From Aurantimonas endophytica (GTDB lineage: Bacteria > Pseudomonadota > Alphaproteobacteria > Rhizobiales > Rhizobiaceae), in the NCBI RefSeq assembly GCF_014196845.1, contig NZ_JACIEM010000001.1:1519730-1583729 (forward strand): DNA of 64,000 nucleotides, given 5' to 3'. Positions 24,038 to 32,286 of the stretch are shown one piece after another. Position numbers and translations under genes: made by a program. How positions within the stretch are numbered: position 1 is the stretch's first letter; each line of letters begins with the position of its first letter. The notes beneath the pieces were generated by a model. It was given only the letters and a program-made list of their open reading frames with translations, searched no databases and was not told the origin of the DNA.

Positions 24038-25591
24038 ATGATGCGCAAGCTTTTCGCCACCACGGCCCTAGCCGGAATTCTCGCGACCTCGGCATATGCC
24101 CAGGACGCAGCTCCTGCCAACACCACCCCTGTCGCACCGGATGCCGCTGTGACCATCGACTCCGATGCAGCGGCGACCGCGCCTGCTGCCGGCGAGCACG
24201 CTGGAATGGCGCAGGGCGACCATATGCAGTCGCTGACGGAAGAGCAGCATCTTGCCTCCGACCTGATCGATATGGCGATCTACCAGAACGCCGCAGCCGA
24301 TGCCGAGAGCATCGGTGAGATCGAGAACTTCCTGGTCGGCAATGACGGCAATGTCGTCGCAGCCGTGGTCGAAACCTCCGCCAGTGGCGAGAGCCGCACC
24401 GTGGCGATCCCGTTCGACCAGATCACCTGGTCGGTCGGCGAGAACAACGAGCCCCGCGCCGTGCTGAATGTCGGTGTCGAGCAGCTTGCCCAGGCACCGG
24501 AATTCGTCGAGCCCGAAGACCAGGCTGCTGCGGCCGGTACCGTGGCTGTCGACGGCGCCCCGGCCACCGGTACGGCCTCCGCGCCAGTTGCCGGCACGGA
24601 GCAGACGGCCGCCACCCCGCCGGCCGCCGCCACTACGGAGACGGCAGCAGCGACGGACGGCGAGTATCCCTCGCAGGTCGGCGCCGACCAGTTCCTGGCG
24701 GATAACCTGATGAGCGCCGAAGTGCGCAGCGGCGCTGGCGACGATGCCGAAGAGATCGGCACGATCAGCGACCTCGTCATGGCCTCGGATGGCCGAGTTG
24801 AAGCGGCCGTCATCGGCGTCGGCGGCTTCCTCGGCATCGGCGAAAAGGACGTCGCTGTCCCCTTCGACCAGCTCCAGATGACCCGCGACGATGACAACGA
24901 CCTTGTCGTCGCGACGGCCATGACCCGCGAGCAGCTCGAGCAGGCCCCGTCCTTCGAGGTCGCCGACGACAACGCCACCATGGCGGCCGGCGAGCCGGCG
25001 GCAACCACCGGAGCAGCAACGGGCACGGCCAACCAGATGACCGCGACCGATCCGGCCCAGACCGAAGTCGTCGCACCGGGCGGTAGCGTCGCTGGCGCAG
25101 GTACCGAGATGACGCAGGCTCCAGCCGGCACCGCCGCAACGACCGGCACCGCTGCTGCAACGGGCGCCGCCACCGGCGCCGCCGACACGACCACCACGGC
25201 TTCGACCGGTGGCGAGCGTGAAGGCATGACCGCGGTGACCGACCAGTCGGAGCTGACGGCCGACAACCTCCTCGGCGCATCGGTTTACGGTCCGAACGAG
25301 GAGACCGTGGGCGACATCGCCGACATCGCGCTGAGCCCCGAGGGTCAGGTCGACGCGGTCATCGTCGATGTCGGTGGCTTCCTCGGGATCGGCGCCAAGC
25401 CGGTCGCGGTCGCCATGGACAACCTCCAGTTCATGCAGGACGCCGGTGGGTCGCTGTATCTCTATACGCAGTTCACCCAGGAGCAGCTCGAGGCGGCTCC
25501 CGAGTATGACGCGGACAGCTACGCCGACAACCGCGAAACGATGCGGATCCAGTCGGGCGGCACCGCCGGCCAGCCGGCAACGGCTAACTAA
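24038..25591 (+). CDS. Secreted protein with three PRC-barrel repeats
   Basis: A 517-residue exported protein. Signal peptide is residues 1-21 (cleavage near AYA-Q). Three PRC-barrel-like repeats (about 70-150, 225-310 and 415-500) are separated by Ala/Thr/Gly-rich low-complexity linkers. The second and third repeats share the motif GGFLGIG(E/A)K followed by VAVPFDQLQM or VAVAMDNLQF; the first is diverged (FLVGNDGNVVAAVVE). ATG at 24038 is preferred over 24029 because AAGGA lies eight bases before it, and a third ATG follows directly at 24041. Ends at a strong terminator. PRC-barrels bind protein or RNA partners; a secreted triple repeat with stress promoter suggests an envelope scaffold. Function not established. 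Confidence 0.8.
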   Translation: MMRKLFATTALAGILATSAYAQDAAPANTTPVAPDAAVTIDSDAAATAPAAGEHAGMAQGDHMQSLTEEQHLASDLIDMAIYQNAAADAESIGEIENFLVGNDGNVVAAVVETSASGESRTVAIPFDQITWSVGENNEPRAVLNVGVEQLAQAPEFVEPEDQAAAAGTVAVDGAPATGTASAPVAGTEQTAATPPAAATTETAAATDGEYPSQVGADQFLADNLMSAEVRSGAGDDAEEIGTISDLVMASDGRVEAAVIGVGGFLGIGEKDVAVPFDQLQMTRDDDNDLVVATAMTREQLEQAPSFEVADDNATMAAGEPAATTGAATGTANQMTATDPAQTEVVAPGGSVAGAGTEMTQAPAGTAATTGTAAATGAATGAADTTTTASTGGEREGMTAVTDQSELTADNLLGASVYGPNEETVGDIADIALSPEGQVDAVIVDVGGFLGIGAKPVAVAMDNLQFMQDAGGSLYLYTQFTQEQLEAAPEYDADSYADNRETMRIQSGGTAGQPATAN

Positions 25592-25611
25592 GCTTCGACT
25601 CTTCGTCGAGG

Positions 25612-25645
25612 AAAAGGGCTCGCTTCGGCGGGCCCTTTTTCGTTT
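25612..25645 (+). terminator. Rho-independent terminator after the PRC-barrel gene
   Basis: AAAAGGGCTCGC, TTCG loop, GCGGGCCCTTTTT with one G-T/mismatch, then CGTTTTCC. Strong stem, tetraloop and U-run. Confidence 0.9.
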
Positions 25646-25701
25646 TCCTGGTTCTACGCTTCCCGTCGATGCCGCGCTTGTGATCTCCAGGCAAGGCAGG
25701 G

Positions 25702-25714
25702 TTACACTTCGTAA
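25702..25714. promoter_or_regulatory. Short palindrome upstream of the RND operon
   Basis: TTAC-ACTTC-GTAA dyad in the 150-base gap before the RND adaptor gene. A possible repressor operator. No regulator gene is adjacent. Confidence 0.3.
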
Positions 25715-25808
25715 TCTAAGAACGGCATTCTCGCCCGAATATCCGCTATCTTGCAGAAGAGGCGCGGTTCCCGCACCGCAAAATGCCGACGCAACGAACA
25801 AGGTGTCC

Positions 25809-27146
25809 ATGGCCATCCTGAAGCAGGTGCTTGTCACCTTCCTCGTCCTGATCGTCGCTGCGGCGGCCTATATCAAATGGGACCCGAGCGCCGGGCGGGC
25901 CGTACTCGATTCCGAGATGGCTCCTGGCTTCGTGCGCACCGCCATCCTCTTCGTGGCGCCGGAAGCCGGCGAGCCGCCAGCGGCGACGGCCGAGGGTACC
26001 GTCGGCAACCCGCGCCGCGGTAGCGGCGGCGCCACCATCGTCGTCGCCGATACGGTCGCGACCGGGGTGACCCGAACCGCGATGCGCTCCATCGGCACGG
26101 GCGAGGCCGCGCGATCGGTCGTGGTCTATCCCGACAACACGACCGGCATCATCGAAGAGGTGCAAGTCCAGTCCGGCGACCGGGTCGAGGCAGGATCGAT
26201 CCTCGCACGCCTCGAGCGGGCGAACGAGGAAGTCGCGGTGGCGCGCGCCCAACTCGGCGTCGAGGCGGCCGAAGACAAGCTCCGCCGTTTCCAGCGCCTC
26301 CAGAATTCCAACACCATCACCGCGGTCGAAGTCACGGACGTGGCGCGCGAGCGCGACAATGCGCGTCTCGACCTGCAGGCGGCGGAGATCGCTCTCGGCA
26401 AGCGTGATATCCGCGCACCGATCGCCGGCCGCGTCGGCATCGTCAGCGCCGACCAAGGCGATCTCGTCGGCAACGATACCGTGATCGCGACCATCGACGA
26501 CCGCAGCCAGCTCAAGGTGGTGTTTTTCACACCGGAGAGCTTCGTGCAGGACCTGGAGATCGGCGCGCCGTTGCAGGCCGTATCCACTGCCCGGCCGAAC
26601 CGTATCCACGAAGGGCGGATTGTCGCCATCGACAGCCGTCTCGACGAGGCAAGCCGGACGCTGCGCACGGAGGCGATGATCGAGAACACGGAGGACCAGC
26701 TCCGGCCCGGCATGTCGTTCTCCGTGTCGCTGGAGCTGGATGGCGAGACGTTCCTCTCCGTCGATCCGCTGGCGGTCGTCTGGGAACGCAACGGACCGAT
26801 CGTCTGGAAGATCGTCGACGAAAAGGCCGCGAAGGCGCCGGTCCGCATCGTCGAGCGCAATATCGACCGCATCCTCGTCGCCTCGGACACGCTGAAGGAA
26901 GGCGACCTCGTGGTGGTCGAGGGGCTGCAGACGGTACGCGAGGGAGGCCCCGTGGAAATCCAGCGGGTGCGGCCGGTGCCTGCCGCGGCGGAAGAGACCT
27001 CGCCTGCCGAGGGGGTCGCGCTCGAGACGCCGCTCGGAGAAGAATCCGCGACGCCTGCCCCCGCCCCTCTCGACCGGGCCGCAGCCGCGCAGCTGCCTGG
27101 GCCCGGAACCGGCCCAAGCGGCAGCGCAAGGACGACGACCCGATGA
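25809..27146 (+). CDS. RND efflux pump periplasmic adaptor (membrane fusion protein)
   Basis: A 445-residue HlyD/AcrA-type adaptor. N-terminal membrane anchor is residues 3-20 (LKQVLVTFLVLIVAAAAYI) with no lipobox. Next come a barrel-sandwich (lipoyl-like) half GIIEEVQVQSGDRVEAGSIL, a short alpha-hairpin (about residues 140-185), the return half DIRAPIAGRVGIVSADQGDLV, a beta-barrel and a membrane-proximal domain. The last 50 residues are Pro/Ala-rich and probably disordered, longer than usual. ATG at 25809; a GTG at 25803 is also possible. The stop overlaps the RND pump start (ATGA), so the two are made together. No outer membrane channel gene is adjacent. Confidence 0.9.
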   Translation: MAILKQVLVTFLVLIVAAAAYIKWDPSAGRAVLDSEMAPGFVRTAILFVAPEAGEPPAATAEGTVGNPRRGSGGATIVVADTVATGVTRTAMRSIGTGEAARSVVVYPDNTTGIIEEVQVQSGDRVEAGSILARLERANEEVAVARAQLGVEAAEDKLRRFQRLQNSNTITAVEVTDVARERDNARLDLQAAEIALGKRDIRAPIAGRVGIVSADQGDLVGNDTVIATIDDRSQLKVVFFTPESFVQDLEIGAPLQAVSTARPNRIHEGRIVAIDSRLDEASRTLRTEAMIENTEDQLRPGMSFSVSLELDGETFLSVDPLAVVWERNGPIVWKIVDEKAAKAPVRIVERNIDRILVASDTLKEGDLVVVEGLQTVREGGPVEIQRVRPVPAAAEETSPAEGVALETPLGEESATPAPAPLDRAAAAQLPGPGTGPSGSARTTTR

Positions 27147-30100
27147 CCACGCCGGCGCCGCCCAATTCCAGGCCCGACGGTATCACCGCCTTCACCAGCC
27201 TGTTCATCAGGCGACCGGTGCTGACCATCGTCATCAATCTCCTGATCGTGGTCGCCGGCCTCGCCGCCTTCAGCGCGATCGAGATTCGCGAACTGCCGAA
27301 TGTCGACCGCCCGGTCATCAGCGTCTCCGTCACCTTCGACGGCGCCTCGCCGGAAACCGTCGACCGCCAGATCACCAGCCAGATCGAGAGCGCCGTCGCG
27401 CGGGTTTCGGGCATTTCCTCGGTTTCGTCGCGATCACGCTTCGGCGACAGCCGCACGACCATCGAATTCACCGACTCCACCGATCTGAACGTCGCCGCCA
27501 GCGACGTGCGCGACGCCGTCAGCCGCATCTCCGACGTCCTGCCCGAGGGTGCGGACGAGCCGCGCATCGTCAAGGCCGACGCCGATGCCGACGCGATCAT
27601 GCGCCTGGCGATCACCGCGCCCGGCATGCCGATCGAGGATCTGACGACCCTTGTCGACGACCGCATCGCGGACCAGCTCGCCGCCGTCGAAGGCGTCGCC
27701 GACCTGCAGGTCTACGGCGACCGCGAGCGGCTGATCTATGTCGATATCGACCCCGACAAGCTGGCGACCCGCGGCTTGACCCTCGGCGACGTGTCGACCG
27801 CGTTGCAGAATGCGGCGATGGACGTGCCGGCCGGCTCGCTGGCGTCACCGACACAGGACCTGATCGTCCGGGCCGACGCCAACGTCTCCTCCCCTGCCGA
27901 ATTCGAGGCCATCTTCCTCGACGAGCGGACAAGGTTGCGCGACGTCGCCGCCGTGCGCTTCGGGCCGGACGATGCGGCCTCGCAGCAGCGGGTCAACGGC
28001 CAGACCGGCGTCGGTCTCGGCGTCGTCCGCCAGGCCGGCTCCTCGACGCTCGACATCTCCGAAGGCGTCCGCGCCGAGGTCGAGAACCTCAACCGCACGC
28101 TGCCGGACGGCGTGACGATCCGCGTCACCAGCGACGATGCCACCTTCATCGACGGCGCCATCCACGAGGTCGAGATCGCCCTCGGCCTTGCCGTCGTCAT
28201 CGTCGTCTTCGTGATCTTCCTTTTCCTGCTCAACGTCAGGGCGACGATCATCCCGGCAGTGACCATGCCGATCGCCCTGATCGGCGTCATGGCCTTCATC
28301 TATCTCGTCGGGTTCTCCATCAACATCCTGACGCTGCTGGCGCTCGTGCTGGCGACCGGCATGGTCGTCGACGACGCCATCATCGTGCTGGAGAACATCG
28401 TGCGTCGCCGCGACATGGGCGCGAAGCCCAAGGCGGCTGCCGTGCTCGGAACGCGCGAGGTGTTCTTCGCCGTCATCTCCACGACCGCGACGCTCGCCGC
28501 CGTGTTCGTGCCGATCTCCTTCCTGCCGGGCCAGGCGGGCGGGCTGTTCCGCGAATTCGGCTTCGTGCTGGCGATCGCGGTGGTCATCTCCTCCTTCATC
28601 GCCCTCACCCTCTGCCCGATGCTCGCCGCGCATTTCCTGAAGGCGCGCGAGGACGAACGGGCGCCCGGCTTCTTCCAGAACGGCATGCGATGGATCGGCA
28701 GCCGGCTGGCCGGCTTCTACGCGATCACGCTGCGGTTCTGTCTCGCCTTCCCGCTGCTGATCGTCGTCATAGCCGGGCTGTTCTCCTTCCTCGCCTACGT
28801 AACCTTCCTCTCGATGCCGCAGGAGCTGACGCCGACCGAGGATCGCGCCGTCGTCCTGATGAGCATCGACGCGCCGCAGGGCGCGAGCCTCGACTACACC
28901 AACGGCCAGCTGCGTCGTATCGAGGACGTCGTGCTGCCGTACGTCGACAGCGGCGAGGCGACGAACGTCTTTGCGATTTCCGGCCGCGGGTCGGCCAATT
29001 CCGCCTTCCTGGTCGTGACCCTAGCCGACTGGGCCGAGCGGGAGCGGACCCAGCAGGAAATCGTCGCGGAGATCAACGGCAAGGTCCAGCAGATCGCCGG
29101 TGTCCGGGCCTTCGCCATCCAGCCCAATTCGCTGGGCATCCGCGGCGGCGGCCGCGGCTTGCAGTTCGCCGTCGCCGGCCAGAATTTCGAGGAACTGGCC
29201 ACGACGGCCGAGACGCTGCTCGAGGCGATGCAGGCCGACGGGCGGTGGGGGAACGTGCGCCTGTCGGAGAACGCCACCCAGGCGCAGCTCTCGGTGCTGA
29301 TCGACCGGGCCCGGGCCTCCGATCTCGGCATCGACATCGACGGCCTCGCGACCGCGATGCAGGCGTTGCTCGACGGCCGCGAGATCGGCCAGACCTATGT
29401 CGAGGATAAGGAAGTGCCGATCAAGCTGATCTCCACCAGCGATCCGGTGAATGATCCGGGCGACATGCGCAACATCTTCGTCAAGGCCAGCGACGGCCGC
29501 ATTGTGCCGATGTCGACGGTGGCGACGGTCGAGGAACGACCCATCGCCCCGACGCTCACCCGAGAGGATCGTGCGCGGGCGGTGGCGCTGTCGGCACAGC
29601 TGCCGGACGGCTATTCGATCCAGTCCGGCTGGCTGGACCTCCAGGCTTTCGCCGCAGACATCCTGCCGGACAACCAGCGGCTGATCCCGCTGGCCGAGGC
29701 GGCCACGATCGACGAGACCAACAGCGGCATGGCGCTGGTCTTCGCCTTTGCCATCGTGATCATCATCCTCGTGCTCGCTGCGCAGTTCGAGAGCTTCGTC
29801 TCGTCCTTCATCATCATCGCCACCGTGCCGCTGGGCGTTGCCTGTGCGATCTTCGCGCTGAGCTTCTTCGGCATGAGCCTCAACCTCTACAGCCAGATCG
29901 GACTGGTGCTGCTGGTCGGCATCATGGCGAAGAACGGCATCCTGATCGTCGAGTTCGCCAACCAGCTCCGCGAGGAAGGGCTGAGCGTACGAGAAGCTAT
30001 CGAGCAGTCCTCGCTGATCCGCCTGCGCCCGGTGATGATGACGATGATCGCGACCGTCGTCGGCGGCCTGCCGCTGGTATTCGCCTCCGGCGCCGGCGCC

Positions 30101-30319
30101 GAGGCACGCATCGCGCTGGGTTACGTCATCGTCGGCGGGCTGGGCCTCGCGACGCTGTCGACCCTCTACGTGACGCCGGTTGCCTATCTGATCCTCGGCC
30201 GCTTCTCGACCCCGAATGCCGACAAGACGGCTCAGCTCCAGCGCGACATCGCGACAGCGGAACGGCAGGAAGCCGATCGTCGTCGCATCGAGGACGGCGC
30301 GAGCCCGCAGGGAGCCTGA
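27143..30319 (+). CDS. RND-family efflux pump, HAE1 type
   Basis: A 1058-residue inner membrane proton/drug antiporter. It has 12 predicted membrane segments in the standard 1+5+1+5 layout, with two large periplasmic loops (about residues 50-340 and 575-870). The proton-relay aspartates are in GMVVDDAIIVLENI near residue 410, as in AcrB D407/D408, and the matching segment-10 region MAKNGILIVEFANQLREEGLS near 930 has the relay lysine. The HAE1 (hydrophobe) rather than heavy-metal signature is seen. Substrates unknown. It overlaps its adaptor gene by four bases. It needs a TolC-like channel encoded elsewhere. Confidence 0.94.
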   Translation: MTTPAPPNSRPDGITAFTSLFIRRPVLTIVINLLIVVAGLAAFSAIEIRELPNVDRPVISVSVTFDGASPETVDRQITSQIESAVARVSGISSVSSRSRFGDSRTTIEFTDSTDLNVAASDVRDAVSRISDVLPEGADEPRIVKADADADAIMRLAITAPGMPIEDLTTLVDDRIADQLAAVEGVADLQVYGDRERLIYVDIDPDKLATRGLTLGDVSTALQNAAMDVPAGSLASPTQDLIVRADANVSSPAEFEAIFLDERTRLRDVAAVRFGPDDAASQQRVNGQTGVGLGVVRQAGSSTLDISEGVRAEVENLNRTLPDGVTIRVTSDDATFIDGAIHEVEIALGLAVVIVVFVIFLFLLNVRATIIPAVTMPIALIGVMAFIYLVGFSINILTLLALVLATGMVVDDAIIVLENIVRRRDMGAKPKAAAVLGTREVFFAVISTTATLAAVFVPISFLPGQAGGLFREFGFVLAIAVVISSFIALTLCPMLAAHFLKAREDERAPGFFQNGMRWIGSRLAGFYAITLRFCLAFPLLIVVIAGLFSFLAYVTFLSMPQELTPTEDRAVVLMSIDAPQGASLDYTNGQLRRIEDVVLPYVDSGEATNVFAISGRGSANSAFLVVTLADWAERERTQQEIVAEINGKVQQIAGVRAFAIQPNSLGIRGGGRGLQFAVAGQNFEELATTAETLLEAMQADGRWGNVRLSENATQAQLSVLIDRARASDLGIDIDGLATAMQALLDGREIGQTYVEDKEVPIKLISTSDPVNDPGDMRNIFVKASDGRIVPMSTVATVEERPIAPTLTREDRARAVALSAQLPDGYSIQSGWLDLQAFAADILPDNQRLIPLAEAATIDETNSGMALVFAFAIVIIILVLAAQFESFVSSFIIIATVPLGVACAIFALSFFGMSLNLYSQIGLVLLVGIMAKNGILIVEFANQLREEGLSVREAIEQSSLIRLRPVMMTMIATVVGGLPLVFASGAGAEARIALGYVIVGGLGLATLSTLYVTPVAYLILGRFSTPNADKTAQLQRDIATAERQEADRRRIEDGASPQGA

Positions 30320-30330
30320 CAGGCACGGAT

Positions 30331-30368
30331 AAGCCTCGCCGGGAGTCAGGAGACCGCGGCCTGGGGCT
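30331..30368 (+). terminator. Weak terminator-like element after the RND gene
   Basis: AAGCC (30331-30335) pairs with GGCTT (30364-30368) across a large loop and is followed by TTTTTG. The U-run is good but the stem is poor. Confidence 0.35.
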
Positions 30369-30461
30369 TTTTTGCGCCGCCGTGCAATTGCCGGGACGGC
30401 TGCAAGGCACCATGCTATGCTGCAGCCCCGTGATCCGGATGGCGCCCGTGCGAGGCCTATG

Positions 30462-32243
30462 ATGTCCAGCATCCCCGTCCGGGAAGGCCGTCGCTTCCAG
30501 CTCATCCTGATCAAGCCGTCGCACTACGACGACGACGGCTACGTCATCCGCTGGTGGCGGGCGATGATCCCCTCCAACTCGCTCGCCGCCCTCTACGGCA
30601 TCGCCCTCGATTGCGCCGAACGCGAGGCTCTTGGACCCGGCATTGCCATCGACATCACGGTGATCGACGAGACCAACACGCGGGTCGATGTCGAGGCGCT
30701 GTGCGAGAAGCTCCAGCGCCAAGGCGGGTTCGGGCTGGTGGCGCTCGTCGGTGTCCAGTCGAACCAGTATCCCCGTGCGCTGGACATCGCCCGGCCGTTC
30801 CGCACGGCGGGATTTCCCGTCGCCATCGGCGGGTTCCACGTCTCCGGCTGCCTGTCGATGCTGGACGGGCAGGCCGTCGAGCTCGACGCCTGCCGCGAGA
30901 TGGGCATCGCGATGTTCGCCGGCGAGGCGGAGGGCCGGCTCGACGCGGTCCTGCGGGATGCGGCGGCGGGGCAGCTGGCCCCGCTCTACGACTTCATGAA
31001 CGACCTGCCCAGCATCGAGGGCGCACCGCCGCCCTTCCTGCCGAAGCAGTACGTCTCGCAGACGCTCGGTCTCAGCTCCAGCTTCGATGCCGGCCGCGGT
31101 TGCCCCTATCAGTGCTCGTTCTGCACCATCATCAATGTCCAAGGCCGCAAGTCGCGCTTCCGCACCGCCGACGACGTCGAGCAGCTGGTGCGGCTCAACT
31201 GGGCGCAGGGCATCCACAAATTCTTCATCACCGACGACAATTTCGCCCGCAACAAGGAATGGGAGCCGATCTTCGATCGCCTCATCGAGTTGCGCGAGAA
31301 GGACGGCATCCCGCTCGGCCTGATGATCCAAGTCGACACGCTCTGCCACAAGATCGAGAACTTCGTCGAAAAGGCCAAGCGCGCCGGTGTCACCCGCGTC
31401 TTCATCGGGCTGGAGAACGTCAATCCGGACAATCTCGCCGCCGCCAAGAAGCGCCAGAACAAGATCACCGAGTACCGCAAGATGCTGCTCGCCTGGAAGG
31501 CACAGGGCATCATCACGCTGGCCGGCTACATCCTCGGCTTTCCGGCCGACACGCCCGAGACGATCAGGCGCGACATCGCGATCATCCAGGAAGAACTGCC
31601 GCTCGACATCATCGAGTTCTTCGTTTTGACGCCGCTGCCGGGTTCGGAGGACCACCAGACGCTCTGGCGCAAGGGCGAGGCGATGGATCTCGACCTCAAC
31701 ATCTACGACGTCGAGCATGTCTGTGCCGCGCACCCGAAGATGTCCAAGGACGAGTGGGAGGCGATCTATCGCGAGGCCTGGGCACTCTATTACACGCCGC
31801 GGCACATGCGCACGCTCATCCGCCGCGCCGTCGCGACGGGCGTGCCGGTGGCAAGCCTGGTGAAGGTGCTGGTGTCGTTCGCGACGACGGTCCCGCTGGA
31901 GAACGTCCATCCGCTGCAGGGCGGCCTGCTGCGCCTCAAGCACCCGTCCGAGCGCCGGCCGGAAATGCCGCGGGAGCATGCACTGGTATTTTGGCCGCGC
32001 TTCGCCGGGCAGACGGTGATCAAGCACCTGCGCCTCGCCGGCACGATCGTCCGGCTGACGGCGACGGCGCTGTGGATTGCCCGGGACCCGGCGACGCGCC
32101 GCTACATGGACCGCGCCCTCACGCCGGTGGACGAGGAGGGCGACGCCTCGCTCGAGCTTTTCACCAAGACCACCGGGGGCCAGGCGAGCGTGACGCACAT
32201 GAAAAAGGTCGCGCGGCTGACCGGCGCCGGGCGCGCCGCCTGA
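30462..32243 (+). CDS. Cobalamin-binding-domain radical SAM protein
   Basis: A 593-residue cytosolic enzyme. Residues 15-170 are a Rossmann-like B12-binding domain (LVALVGVQSNQYPRAL, then VAIGGFHVSGC) without the DxHxxG base-off motif. Residues 200-430 are a radical SAM barrel with cluster motif CPYQCSFC (C214, C218, C221). The C-terminal 150 residues are a family extension with a basic, partly hydrophobic end. Class B radical SAM enzymes methylate or rearrange unactivated carbons (family knowledge). The substrate here is unknown, and no pathway gene is adjacent. ATG at 30462 has GAGG six bases upstream; ATG at 30459 is equally possible. Confidence 0.82.
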   Translation: MSSIPVREGRRFQLILIKPSHYDDDGYVIRWWRAMIPSNSLAALYGIALDCAEREALGPGIAIDITVIDETNTRVDVEALCEKLQRQGGFGLVALVGVQSNQYPRALDIARPFRTAGFPVAIGGFHVSGCLSMLDGQAVELDACREMGIAMFAGEAEGRLDAVLRDAAAGQLAPLYDFMNDLPSIEGAPPPFLPKQYVSQTLGLSSSFDAGRGCPYQCSFCTIINVQGRKSRFRTADDVEQLVRLNWAQGIHKFFITDDNFARNKEWEPIFDRLIELREKDGIPLGLMIQVDTLCHKIENFVEKAKRAGVTRVFIGLENVNPDNLAAAKKRQNKITEYRKMLLAWKAQGIITLAGYILGFPADTPETIRRDIAIIQEELPLDIIEFFVLTPLPGSEDHQTLWRKGEAMDLDLNIYDVEHVCAAHPKMSKDEWEAIYREAWALYYTPRHMRTLIRRAVATGVPVASLVKVLVSFATTVPLENVHPLQGGLLRLKHPSERRPEMPREHALVFWPRFAGQTVIKHLRLAGTIVRLTATALWIARDPATRRYMDRALTPVDEEGDASLELFTKTTGGQASVTHMKKVARLTGAGRAA

Positions 32244-32286
32244 AGCGGGCCTTTCGCCCGTGCCGCATCCCCGCTAGAAGCCGGCG

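Noticed and set aside
24068..25837. 589-residue minus-strand frame opposite the PRC-barrel gene
   Set aside because: Gly/Arg/Val-rich mirror of Ala/Thr-rich repeats. The plus-strand reading has a signal peptide and PRC-barrel repeats.
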